DNA of 64,000 nucleotides. Source: Chitinophaga vietnamensis (lineage in GTDB: Bacteria; Bacteroidota; Bacteroidia; Chitinophagales; Chitinophagaceae). Each line of letters opens with the position of its first letter. Positions within the stretch are counted from its first letter, which is position 1. Made by a program: the position numbers and the translations under genes. The notes beneath the pieces are model-generated. The model did no database searches. It saw only the letters and a list, made by a program, of their open reading frames with translations, and had not been told where the DNA came from. The DNA is taken from assembly GCF_902167635.1 (NCBI RefSeq), contig NZ_CABHMS010000010.1:1-64000 (forward strand), in the 5' to 3' direction. Below are positions 54,884 through 63,173 of this stretch, piece after piece.

Positions 54884-56824
54884 ATGACCGGAGATACTTA
54901 TCGCGTTATGCCATCCGTTATACCCTTTTCCCTCTTTACATCAGCAGATATTGCACTTTTTCAGTCGGGCTCACACTACCGGCTATACGAAAAATTCGGT
55001 GCGCACACCTTGACCCTCGACGGGGAAGAAGGCACCTACTTTTCCGTATGGGCGCCGGATGCAGCTTTCGTAGCCGTAACCGGAGACTTCAATTCGTGGG
55101 ACCGCTACAGTCACACGCTCTTTCCACGCTGGGATCAATCCGGCATCTGGGAAGGATTTGTGCCGGGTGTCAAGGCTGGATTTCTCTATAAATATTTTAT
55201 CCGCTCCAACAGCGGCGAAGAACTTTTTAAAGGCGACCCATACGCACATATGTGGGAGCTACGCCCCAAAACCGCTTCCATCGTGCATTCGCTCGACTAT
55301 AATTGGAAAGATGCCGAGTGGATGCAACAACGTAAACAACACAATTCCCTGCATAGTCCTTACTCCGTATATGAACTGCATCTCGGCTCCTGGCGCAAGC
55401 CTGATCCTGCCGATCATGAACGGTTCTATTCTTATAAAGAGATCACTTCCATGCTGGTGCCCTATGTGAAAGATATGGGTTACACCCATGTGGAGCTGAT
55501 GCCCGTGATGGAACATCCTTTCGATGGTTCCTGGGGATATCAGCTTACCGGCTACTATGCCCCTACTTCCCGCTTTGGCACTGCGCAGGATTTTATGGAG
55601 ATGATCGACGCCTTCCATCATGCCGGCATCGGCGTAATCCTGGATTGGGTGCCGTCTCATTTTCCGTACGACAGCCATGGCCTTTTCCGCTTCGACGGAT
55701 CGCATACCTACGAATATGCGGATATGCGTAAGGGTTATCATCCTGACTGGAACAGTTATATCTTTAATTATGCGCGCAATGAAGTACGTTCCTTTTTGTT
55801 GAGCAATGCGGTGTTCTGGCTCGACAAATTCCATGCAGATGGTTTGCGGGTAGATGCGGTGGCGTCTATGATTCACCTGGATTATTCCCGCGATAAGGGC
55901 GCCTGGGAAGCCAATGAGCTGGGCGGCAATGAAAACCTGGAGGCCATCAGTTTTGTGAAGAAGCTCAATGAAACGATCTACGCGCTGTTTCCGGATGTAC
56001 AGACCATTGCAGAAGAATCCACTTCTTTTTATGGCGTGTCGCGGCCTACATTCATGGGAGGCCTGGGCTTTGGCATGAAATGGATGATGGGCTGGATGAA
56101 CGATACATTGGATTATTTCAAGAAAGACCCCGTGCACCGCAAATGGTATCAGAATGACCTTACTTTCAGCGTGGTATATGCTTTCAGCGAGAACTTCATG
56201 CTGCCGCTGAGTCATGATGAGGTGGTGCATGGCAAGTCGCCCATGTTATATAAAATGCCTGGCGACGACTGGCAGAAGTTTGCGAACCTGCGCCTGTTGT
56301 ATAGTTATATGTTCACGCATCCGGGAACGAAGTTGATGTTTATGGGAGATGAGTTCGGGCAAACGTCTGAATGGAATTACAAGACGGAGCTGGACTGGCA
56401 TCTGCTGAAATATACGCCCCATAAGGGTTTGCAGGATTTTGTAAGAGATGTGAACAAGCTGTATACCGGCTCGCCGGCTTTGTATGAGCAGCAGTTCGAC
56501 GGAGCAGGATTTGAATGGATCACGGTGAACGACTATGACAACTGTGTGCTGGCTTACCTGCGTAAAGGTATCCGGCCGGATGATGTGTTGCTGGTGGTGT
56601 TGAACATGACGCCGGTTCCCCGGGAGGGCTATCTCGTGGGAGTGCCGCTGGGCGGGCAATGGCAGGAGATACTCAATAGCGATGACCCTAAATATTATGG
56701 TAGCGGCGTGGTGAATACAGGTATGCAAACTGCCGTAAAACAACTATATAACGGGAAGGACTATACGCTTTCGCTCCGGGTGCCGCCTTTGGGGGCAACG
56801 ATATTACAGTATCATTCTTTATAA
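54884..56824 (+). CDS. glgB: 1,4-alpha-glucan branching enzyme
   Basis: GH13 enzyme that introduces alpha-1,6 branches into glycogen. The 646-residue product has an N-terminal CBM48 domain (about 45-130, TYFSVWAPDAAFVAVTGDFN). The catalytic barrel has HPFDGSWGYQLTGYYAPTSR, nucleophile D324 in GLRVDAVASM, acid/base E377 in TIAEEST, and LPLSHDEVVHGK, with a C-terminal all-beta domain. ATG 54884 is used; an in-frame TTG at 54851 precedes it but overlaps promoter-like sequence. The other glycogen genes are not adjacent. Confidence 0.95.
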   Translation: MTGDTYRVMPSVIPFSLFTSADIALFQSGSHYRLYEKFGAHTLTLDGEEGTYFSVWAPDAAFVAVTGDFNSWDRYSHTLFPRWDQSGIWEGFVPGVKAGFLYKYFIRSNSGEELFKGDPYAHMWELRPKTASIVHSLDYNWKDAEWMQQRKQHNSLHSPYSVYELHLGSWRKPDPADHERFYSYKEITSMLVPYVKDMGYTHVELMPVMEHPFDGSWGYQLTGYYAPTSRFGTAQDFMEMIDAFHHAGIGVILDWVPSHFPYDSHGLFRFDGSHTYEYADMRKGYHPDWNSYIFNYARNEVRSFLLSNAVFWLDKFHADGLRVDAVASMIHLDYSRDKGAWEANELGGNENLEAISFVKKLNETIYALFPDVQTIAEESTSFYGVSRPTFMGGLGFGMKWMMGWMNDTLDYFKKDPVHRKWYQNDLTFSVVYAFSENFMLPLSHDEVVHGKSPMLYKMPGDDWQKFANLRLLYSYMFTHPGTKLMFMGDEFGQTSEWNYKTELDWHLLKYTPHKGLQDFVRDVNKLYTGSPALYEQQFDGAGFEWITVNDYDNCVLAYLRKGIRPDDVLLVVLNMTPVPREGYLVGVPLGGQWQEILNSDDPKYYGSGVVNTGMQTAVKQLYNGKDYTLSLRVPPLGATILQYHSL

Positions 56825-56860
56825 TTCATTCATCTTTAATATATAATTAAAAAATAGCTG

Positions 56861-56888
56861 ATCCCCCGGGAATTTTTTTCCGGGGGAT
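56861..56888 (+). terminator. glgB terminator
   Basis: ATCCCCCGG (56861-56869) and CCGGGGGAT (56880-56888) pair around GAATTTTTTT; a 9-bp GC stem 36 nt after the glgB stop. Confidence 0.75.
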
Positions 56889-57038
56889 TTAAACTTTTAA
56901 GACCCGGCCTCATCTATTATAGAGCGCCAGCGATAGCAATAAGAGAGCAGACAGGGCGTTCTATAAAGACAAGTATTTTTCAACCAGATACTTTAAAAAA
57001 TTATAATCATTACTTGCATTTAAAAACCATCAACATTT

Positions 57039-57944
57039 ATGAAAAACACTCTCCGCAAGCCGGGGCTTTTAATGGCAACGATAGCTGTTACCTGTGCCAC
57101 ACTGATGTACGCCTGTAAAAAGGATAACTCCAGCACACAGGAGCCCATTCCGGCTAACCAGCAGAAAGTAAGCCTCTTCCTCTCCGATGATCCGGGCTTT
57201 TTCGACAAAGTATTGCTCGATATCCGTAAAGTAGAGGTATTAGTGGACACCTGCGGTAAGGATGCAGACGACAACTGGGAAGACAAAGATCGCTGCGGAT
57301 GGGATGAAGACGACCATGGTAAAAAAGGAAAAGCTGATTCCTGCCAGGTTTGGGATTCATTACCAATTCATCCGGGTGTGTATGACCTGCTGACGCTGCG
57401 TAACGGCGCCGACACCTTGCTCGCTGGTGGCCTCGTTAAAAAAGGTACAATGGAAAGGATCCGTATCACTGTGGGTGGTAACAACTCCCTCGTGAAAAAC
57501 GGCGTTACTTATCCGCTCGTATCTGTAGCCGGACAAAGCAAGATCATCGTTCGTGTGCGTCACACAGAATGGGATCAGCTGAGTGCCGACAACCTGCAAC
57601 TGTGGCTGGATTTCGATGTACAGCGCTCTATCATCAGAACCTGGGAAGGTAAATTCATTCTCAGACCCTGGATCAATGTATTCACTATCGTGAAAATGGG
57701 TAGCCTGTCTGGCCGCATCACGCCGGCAGAAGCTTTCCCGGTAGTATCTGTTTACAATGCTAACAAAGATACATTGTATGCACTGCCCTGGAGAGAAGGT
57801 TACTTCAAAGTTCGCGGCCTGAAAGTAGGTACCTGGAATGTATTTGTAAATGCATCCGGCGGTTATAAAGACACTACTATCAGCAACGTAACTATCGACA
57901 GAGGAAAAGATACCAACCTCGGTGATATCAAGCTGCATAAATAG
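57039..57944 (+). CDS. DUF4382-like lipoprotein with acidic Cys-rich loop
   Basis: A 301-residue lipoprotein (lipobox LMYAC, Cys26). The N-terminal domain (about 41-200) looks like DUF4382: VSLFLSDDPGFFDKVLLDIR and KVEVLVDTC, then a region setting a dose-like property. The C-terminal part (about 205-301) is a carboxypeptidase-regulatory-like Ig domain (SLSGRITPAEAFPVVSVYN, GYFKVRGLKVGTWNVFV). Between C72 and C102 lies an unusually acidic stretch (DADDNWEDKDRCGWDEDDHG) with C86, which could bind Ca or another cation. Function unknown. A terminator follows. Confidence 0.8.
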   Translation: MKNTLRKPGLLMATIAVTCATLMYACKKDNSSTQEPIPANQQKVSLFLSDDPGFFDKVLLDIRKVEVLVDTCGKDADDNWEDKDRCGWDEDDHGKKGKADSCQVWDSLPIHPGVYDLLTLRNGADTLLAGGLVKKGTMERIRITVGGNNSLVKNGVTYPLVSVAGQSKIIVRVRHTEWDQLSADNLQLWLDFDVQRSIIRTWEGKFILRPWINVFTIVKMGSLSGRITPAEAFPVVSVYNANKDTLYALPWREGYFKVRGLKVGTWNVFVNASGGYKDTTISNVTIDRGKDTNLGDIKLHK

Positions 57945-57967
57945 CTGAATAAAACGTTTTATTATAA

Positions 57968-58005
57968 ACAGCCGGCCCATTGTACCTTGGAGCCGGCTGT
58001 TTTTT
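57968..58005 (+). terminator. Terminator after the DUF4382-like gene
   Basis: ACAGCCGGC (57968-57976) pairs with GCCGGCTGT (57992-58000) and is followed by TTTTT. Confidence 0.88.
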
Positions 58006-58053
58006 GTCCGGATATATGTTTAAAATATATAACTTGTGACAAAAGCGGATCAA

Positions 58054-58650
58054 ATGAAAAAACTTATTTTCCTCTTATTACTGTTGGGGATGATCATACC
58101 GGCGATGGCCCAGCAAAAGAGCAACCAGCGGGATGCGCAGCATCGCAAGCAGGGATATTGGATAGAAGAAGTGGGAGAGTTGAGAGGGGAACCAGGCTAC
58201 ACCTGGGAGGGCACTTATAAGAACGGCCGCAAGGAAGGCGTCTGGAAAAAGACGACCACGGCGGGTTTCGTGATTGCGGAAGAAACGTATAAGAACAATG
58301 TGCTGGACGGCTACTGCAAATATTATTACCCTAACGGGAAACGCAGTGCAGAAGGCCGTTACATAGCTACCGAGATAGAAGGGCAACGGGATACGGTGAT
58401 GGTGATCGATCCGGTTACTGATAAGGAAACGCCAACAGAGATCGTCAGGATGGGTAATTCCGTCAAACATGGTCTCTGGAAAATGTACGATGAAGAAACA
58501 GGGCAGATGGTGAAGGAGTACTACAACCGCGGGGAAGTGTCTACCGCAGCGGAAATGGGGGATACCGATACTACTGCAGCCCCGGCCAGCAAGCCGGCGC
58601 CGGTGCATCTGCCACATGAAGAAGCGGCCAAGCGCAAGAAGAAAGGATGA
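58054..58650 (+). CDS. MORN-like repeat secreted protein
   Basis: A 198-residue protein with signal peptide (residues 1-20, IPAMAQ). It contains MORN/YwqK-type repeats: YTWEGTYKNGRKEGVWKK, EETYKNNVLDGYCKYYYPNG, KRSAEGRY and VKHGLWKMYDEETGQ. An Ala/Pro and Lys-rich tail ends KRKKKG. Such repeats form a beta-meander; related Bacteroidota proteins are annotated as YwqK-family 'antitoxin', but I see no toxin gene here. ATG 58054 precedes the signal peptide; the frame is open to a GTG at 58036. Confidence 0.75.
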   Translation: MKKLIFLLLLLGMIIPAMAQQKSNQRDAQHRKQGYWIEEVGELRGEPGYTWEGTYKNGRKEGVWKKTTTAGFVIAEETYKNNVLDGYCKYYYPNGKRSAEGRYIATEIEGQRDTVMVIDPVTDKETPTEIVRMGNSVKHGLWKMYDEETGQMVKEYYNRGEVSTAAEMGDTDTTAAPASKPAPVHLPHEEAAKRKKKG

Positions 58651-58795
58651 AAATGAACGGGGATGCTGGCAAAATGAATAAAAAGATTTATCCATTTTAG
58701 CTTTTTTTGTTGTACTTTCATTTAAGAGGATGTAACCTTATAGCCCCGGTACGCGACCGCACTGTTTTATTGTATAATCCTTTTAATTTGTTTGT

Positions 58796-58951
58796 ATGAA
58801 AAGCCTAAGCATCCATCACGCTGAAAACCGTCAGGAACTGAATAACATTGACTATAACGTAGACCGTATCGAGATACTTTTCAGAGGTGTATTTATTTTT
58901 CTCGTATTCTGTGCTTTGATGTCAATATTCTTTCTATCAATATTTTACTGA
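58796..58951 (+). CDS. 51-residue membrane peptide
   Basis: ATG 58796 opens a 51-codon frame. The hydrophilic N-terminal half (MKSLSIHHAENRQELNNIDY) includes VDRIEILFRG; a single strong TM helix (about residues 29-51, VFIFLVFCALMSIFFLSIFY) runs to the stop. The amphipathic start plus terminal helix looks like a real tail-anchored small protein. It ends about 55 nt before a strong terminator, which supports a transcribed unit. No family recognised. Confidence 0.6.
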   Translation: MKSLSIHHAENRQELNNIDYNVDRIEILFRGVFIFLVFCALMSIFFLSIFY

Positions 58952-59290
58952 CCCACATCGTTCCGTCTGTATACGATAAGAAAATTTTGCAAAAAGTAGA
59001 TTTACAAAAAAGAAAACCGGGGATCCCCGGTTTTCTTTTTTGTTTATGCTAAATGGTTTTTTTAACTGCAAATGTACAACTGTAGCCAGTTTGAGCCGAT
59101 AAAAATAAAATGAACGCCGCCACATTTGTTGATTAGATGTTAACGGATCTGTTCATTTTGTTCATTGTGGTTTAAGGCTTTGAGATAAGCATACAAGCTA
59201 TTACTTTTGATGTACTCTAAAGTTGGCATAGGTTATGAAAACGGCGCCGGATCTCTATCTGAATGCCTAATTTCTTTCCCAACTGCCTTG
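58952..59290. other. Intergenic region, mostly unassigned
   Basis: Apart from the terminator at 59008-59040, this 339-nt stretch is AT-rich. I find no convincing gene, tRNA or repeat in it. A 62-codon minus-strand frame crosses the terminator and is not credible. Confidence 0.5.
59008..59040. terminator. Strong hairpin terminator
   Basis: AAAGAAAACCGGG and its complement CCCGGTTTTCTTT pair across the short GATC centre, with A- and T-runs outside, so it can act for both strands. It ends the 51-residue ORF transcript and could also stop minus-strand read-through. Confidence 0.88.
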
Positions 59291-61690
59291 TTACCTAGCC
59301 ATTACCAGGTCTTCAAAGTCTTTGTCTACCACAAATGAAATTGTATTGTCTGCCAGGAAGCTATCGGCCGCCAGTACCAGCGCTTTGCCGTCTACCGTTA
59401 CAGTGGCCGGTTTGAAGGGCAGACCATGCACGATCACACGGTGACGGGTATACGAAGCTTCATAGTTAATATAGAACTTCTTTTTCAGGTGCAGCTGATC
59501 GGTGGTAGACTGTTGTTTGAAGCGGATGATATTATATTGTCCGTTCTTGTATCCGTAATGATCGCCGGCATCTTCATACAGTACGCTCTTCACTGTTTCT
59601 ACGCCGTAATATACGTGCAGGATCATCTCTTCAATGGTTTTCTCCTGGGTATATTGCATATCCGGGTAATGCGGCACTACGGCGCCGGCCTTTACGAAGA
59701 GCGGCATTTCTTCCAGCGGCGTGCCGACTGTTGTCATCTGGCCACCAGCATAGGGTTTGTCGTTCCAGAAATAATACCACTGGCCGGCGGGCAGGTATAC
59801 TTCTTTTTCTTTCATGCCGGCTTCGCTCACATGGCTGATCAGCAGGGCATCGCCGAACATGAACTCGTGCGTGCAGTTATGCGTGGCTTCGTCGTGTTGT
59901 GCAACGAATGCCAGCGGGCGCAGCATGGGCGTACCTTTGGCGGCATATTGCCAGAAAGTGGTGTAGAGGTAGGGCAGCAGGCGGTATCTCAAAGAGATGA
60001 ACTTGTTGCATACCTGTTCATATTTTTCACCGAAGCTCCAGGGTTCCTGGTTAAAGCCTGTTTCGTTGCTGGCGGAGTGGGTGCGCATGAGCGGGTGGAA
60101 GGTAGCCAGCTGGATCCAGCGGGTGTACAGTTCCCCATCAGGCTCGCCGATGAAGCCCCCGATATCGCTGCCGGTAAAGGATATACCGGAAACGGATAAA
60201 CGCTGACACTGTACAGCGGCCAGCCATAGGTGCTCCCAGCTGGATACGTTGTCGCCGGTCCAAACAGAGGACCAGCGCTGTGCGCCTGCATAGGCGGAGC
60301 GGGTGATCACGAAGGGCCGGTTGGGCATCAGGTATTTCTTGAGGCCTGCGGAGGTGGCCTTGCTCATCAGGTGGCCGTAGATATTATGCGCTTTGCGGTG
60401 GCTCACTTCCTCGCCGTCGTAGTCGTGGCGCACATCTTCGGGGAAGGTGCCCATTTCAAAAACGGCAGGTTCGTTCATATCGTTCCATACACCGCGCACG
60501 CCGGTTTCGGCGAGCCCTTTGAAGAGGGAGGCCCACCACTCGCGCACCACAGGATTGGTGAAATCCGGGAATACGCATTTGCCGGGCCATACATCGCCTT
60601 CCATAAGGGCGCCATCGGCACGTTTACAGAAATAGTTGTTCTTGAGCCCATCCTGGTAGATGGCGTAATCCGGGTCCACTTTGATGCCCGGGTCGATGAT
60701 CACGACCACCTTGAAGCCTTGCGCGGCGAGATCTTTGATCAGGCCTGCCGGATCGGGGAAGTATTCCTTGCTCCAGGTGAAGCAGCGGAAGCCTTCCATA
60801 TAATCGATGTCGAGGTAGATGACATCGCAGGGAATTTTGCGCTGGCGGAATTCTGCGGCTACTTCTTTAACACGTTTGTCGGGGAAATAGCTCCAGCGGC
60901 ATTGATGATAGCCGAGCGCCCACAGTGGCGGGAGTTCGGGCGTACCGGTGATCTTCGTATAGGCTTCTGCCACCTGCAACAGTTCGGGACCATAGATGAA
61001 GTAGTAGTTCATCTCTCCGCCGCGCGCCCAGAAGCTGCAGGCATCGGGGCGTTCCTTGCCGAAGTCGAAGATGGTGCGGAAAGTATTATCGAAGAAGATG
61101 CCATAGCCCACACCCTTGTGCAATCCGTAATAGAAGGGGATGTTGCGGTACAGCGGGTCGGTATCTTTCTGATAGCCATAAGCATCGGTGCCATAGTTCT
61201 CGAGGCGTTTGCCGCGAAGGTTCAGCTCTGTGGGTTTGTCGCCCAGTCCGTAGAAGCATTCATCTTCCTGAACCAGTTTGCTGCAATACACGATCTTGCC
61301 GCCTTTTTGCAGGTAATGTTGCCAGTGGAAGCCCATCTCGTCCTGGTTGATCACGCGGCCTTCGGGGTCGGTGATGGTGAGACGCAGGTTATCGCGCGCG
61401 ATGAACACTTTCAGGGCGGCAGTATAGATCTCAAAGGTTTCTTCAAACTCACGGATGCCAAAAGAGATGGGCGATTCTTCCAGGGTATCGCTGGTAGCGT
61501 AGGAGAAATCGCGCTGGAAAGTGCCATCTGCGGCATACCTGAAACGGATAATCTTGTCGGAGATCACCCTTACTTCCAGGATCGTTTCAGTTGTATAAAA
61601 ACAAAAGTAGTTACCTTCCTTTTTCCATGCCCGGATACTGTCCGGATAATGTTTGGCCGAATATTTACTTGACGAGGTTTCAACTTGCAT
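59291..61690 (-). CDS. Alpha-glucosidase, GH31
   Basis: A 799-residue GH31 enzyme that releases glucose (or xylose) from alpha-linked oligosaccharides. The N-terminal beta-sandwich (DUF4968-like, about 20-110) leads to the barrel with LWALGYHQCRWSYFPD and YLDIDYMEGFRCFTW. The nucleophile is D404 in WNDMNEPAVF, and the acid/base is in the SFTGSDIGGFIGEPDGELY region. Proximal/distal C-terminal domains follow (about 640-799, DUF5110-like). No signal peptide is seen, so probably cytosolic. It stands alone on the minus strand. Specificity between alpha-glucosidase and alpha-xylosidase is unresolved. Confidence 0.92.
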   Translation of the reverse strand: MQVETSSSKYSAKHYPDSIRAWKKEGNYFCFYTTETILEVRVISDKIIRFRYAADGTFQRDFSYATSDTLEESPISFGIREFEETFEIYTAALKVFIARDNLRLTITDPEGRVINQDEMGFHWQHYLQKGGKIVYCSKLVQEDECFYGLGDKPTELNLRGKRLENYGTDAYGYQKDTDPLYRNIPFYYGLHKGVGYGIFFDNTFRTIFDFGKERPDACSFWARGGEMNYYFIYGPELLQVAEAYTKITGTPELPPLWALGYHQCRWSYFPDKRVKEVAAEFRQRKIPCDVIYLDIDYMEGFRCFTWSKEYFPDPAGLIKDLAAQGFKVVVIIDPGIKVDPDYAIYQDGLKNNYFCKRADGALMEGDVWPGKCVFPDFTNPVVREWWASLFKGLAETGVRGVWNDMNEPAVFEMGTFPEDVRHDYDGEEVSHRKAHNIYGHLMSKATSAGLKKYLMPNRPFVITRSAYAGAQRWSSVWTGDNVSSWEHLWLAAVQCQRLSVSGISFTGSDIGGFIGEPDGELYTRWIQLATFHPLMRTHSASNETGFNQEPWSFGEKYEQVCNKFISLRYRLLPYLYTTFWQYAAKGTPMLRPLAFVAQHDEATHNCTHEFMFGDALLISHVSEAGMKEKEVYLPAGQWYYFWNDKPYAGGQMTTVGTPLEEMPLFVKAGAVVPHYPDMQYTQEKTIEEMILHVYYGVETVKSVLYEDAGDHYGYKNGQYNIIRFKQQSTTDQLHLKKKFYINYEASYTRHRVIVHGLPFKPATVTVDGKALVLAADSFLADNTISFVVDKDFEDLVMAR

Positions 61691-61934
61691 AATCTCAATT
61701 TCAGGATCCTGGTGCGTAAAACAATGCGCTCAAATTACATAAAAAAATCTGCGTGAGGGGATTAAATCACGTTTGACATCCCTATCGTTGCGTTTACGAT
61801 CTAATTTACTTTCTTGACAAAAAAGAGAGAAAAGTAAGGAAATTACGCAGTAACTTCATAGTTATAAATGTACTTTTTGCTTTAACCTATTTTACCGGTG
61901 CGCCTTTCCAGGAGCACCTTTACATTTATAGTGG

Positions 61935-63026
61935 TTACCGCGACAGTACCGCAATGTCTTTTCCGGCGAGGAAGACGCTTTTCCCGTCCCTGGCTTTTTT
62001 CACCACATTAAAACCGTTGCCGATCTTTTGCCAGTCGTTGCCTCCGTTGAGGGAGATATCAGTGCCGGAGGTGCCGGTGCAGATGAGGATATCCTTTGTA
62101 ATATAGGCTACGCCTGATTTGTAGCCGCCGGGCGCAGTATGCGGCGCGGTCCAGCTTTTGCCGCCGTTGCGGGTGAGCAGGCAGTTGCCGCTGCGGATCG
62201 TATCGTTGCGGTAATCGCCGCCCACAGCAATGCCGGTCTTCGTATTGTAGAAGGCGATGGAAAACGCGCCGGTGCTGCTTTTCCCTTGGATCATAGGCAG
62301 GGGAATGGATTGCCAGGTATCATCGCCGGTGAAGAAACGGGATACGGCGCCGCCGGTGGCAAAGTACACTTTGTGCCAGGGCATGGCTAAGAGGCTGGTG
62401 CCGCTGGCGGCGAAGAGGGCTTCGCCTTCTGCTGCGGACGGGAGTTTCGAGGGATCATCCCGGCGCCAGCTGAGGCCACCATCGTGCGTGCGTATGATGG
62501 AAAACCGCTGCTGTAGCGGATCGCCGATGGCGATACCTTCCTGGTCATCGAAGAAGTCGATGGCATCAAAGAACACGCCGTGCGTGGTGTCGGTATATAC
62601 TTCCTGCCAGGATTGGCCGCCATCCTGCGTGCGGAACACATGTGCCGGCTCGCCGGCATTGATCACAATGGCCTGCTGTGCGTTGAAGGCATAGAGCGAA
62701 CGCCAGTCGCAGCTATCGCAGGCGGTGATGCGCGTCCATTGCCATTCATGGCCGCCGTCTGTGCTGCGCCCTACCATGCCGCCGGTGCCGGAAGCCCACA
62801 GCACATCATCGCTTACTACGCTAAGCCCGCGAATGCTTTTCACCGGTGTGGGAGATATGATATTGATATGGTATCCGCTTTGTGCCTGCGACTCCTTATC
62901 GATGGCGAGCAAAGGCAGCAAACAAAAAAATAAACGGCAAAGTGACACTAAGTACCAGCGGCCTGTAATGCGGGCCTGTATTGTATTTGCGGGGAGGGAT
63001 CGGAAGGATGCGTATCGTTTGTTCAT
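61935..63026 (-). CDS. YCF48-like beta-propeller secreted protein
   Basis: A 363-residue protein with an N-terminal hydrophobic signal (about residues 27-48, ending SQAQ). A propeller built of BNR/Asp-box-like repeats follows: STDGGHEW, TQDGGQSW, THDGGLSW, TRNGGKSW and SLNGGNDW. Relatives are called oxidoreductases or photosystem II stability factors by analogy to YCF48, but that function does not apply here. A probably periplasmic or surface propeller of unknown ligand. It is divergent from the two-component propeller gene at 63174. Confidence 0.78.
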   Translation of the reverse strand: MNKRYASFRSLPANTIQARITGRWYLVSLCRLFFCLLPLLAIDKESQAQSGYHINIISPTPVKSIRGLSVVSDDVLWASGTGGMVGRSTDGGHEWQWTRITACDSCDWRSLYAFNAQQAIVINAGEPAHVFRTQDGGQSWQEVYTDTTHGVFFDAIDFFDDQEGIAIGDPLQQRFSIIRTHDGGLSWRRDDPSKLPSAAEGEALFAASGTSLLAMPWHKVYFATGGAVSRFFTGDDTWQSIPLPMIQGKSSTGAFSIAFYNTKTGIAVGGDYRNDTIRSGNCLLTRNGGKSWTAPHTAPGGYKSGVAYITKDILICTGTSGTDISLNGGNDWQKIGNGFNVVKKARDGKSVFLAGKDIAVLSR

Positions 63027-63101
63027 AAGTTATAAGATTTATTCCCAATCTGTTAGCGACAAGAAAATTACAAAATAGCTATAAAGTGTGATGCAGATTT
63101 A

Positions 63102-63109
63102 TATATTTG
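63102..63109 (+). promoter_or_regulatory. -7 element of the propeller-regulator gene
   Basis: TATATTTG is a perfect TAnnTTTG; a start near 63116 precedes the GTG/TTG starts at 63156/63174. Confidence 0.45.
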
Positions 63110-63173
63110 CAAATCAGCCTTAAACCTGCTTACTGTCATTAACACTAAATTAAGCGTGCATCTACCGCGTCAT

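Noticed and set aside
58054-58650. Toxin-antitoxin system around the MORN-like protein
   Set aside because: The repeats resemble YwqK-type proteins, but the product is secreted and no toxin gene is adjacent.
58937-59125. 62-codon minus-strand frame
   Set aside because: It runs through a strong terminator and is rich in rare aromatic and Lys codons typical of AT-rich noise.
60230-61672. 480-codon plus-strand open frame opposite the GH31 gene
   Set aside because: A shadow frame caused by codon bias; the GH31 frame on the minus strand has all catalytic motifs.
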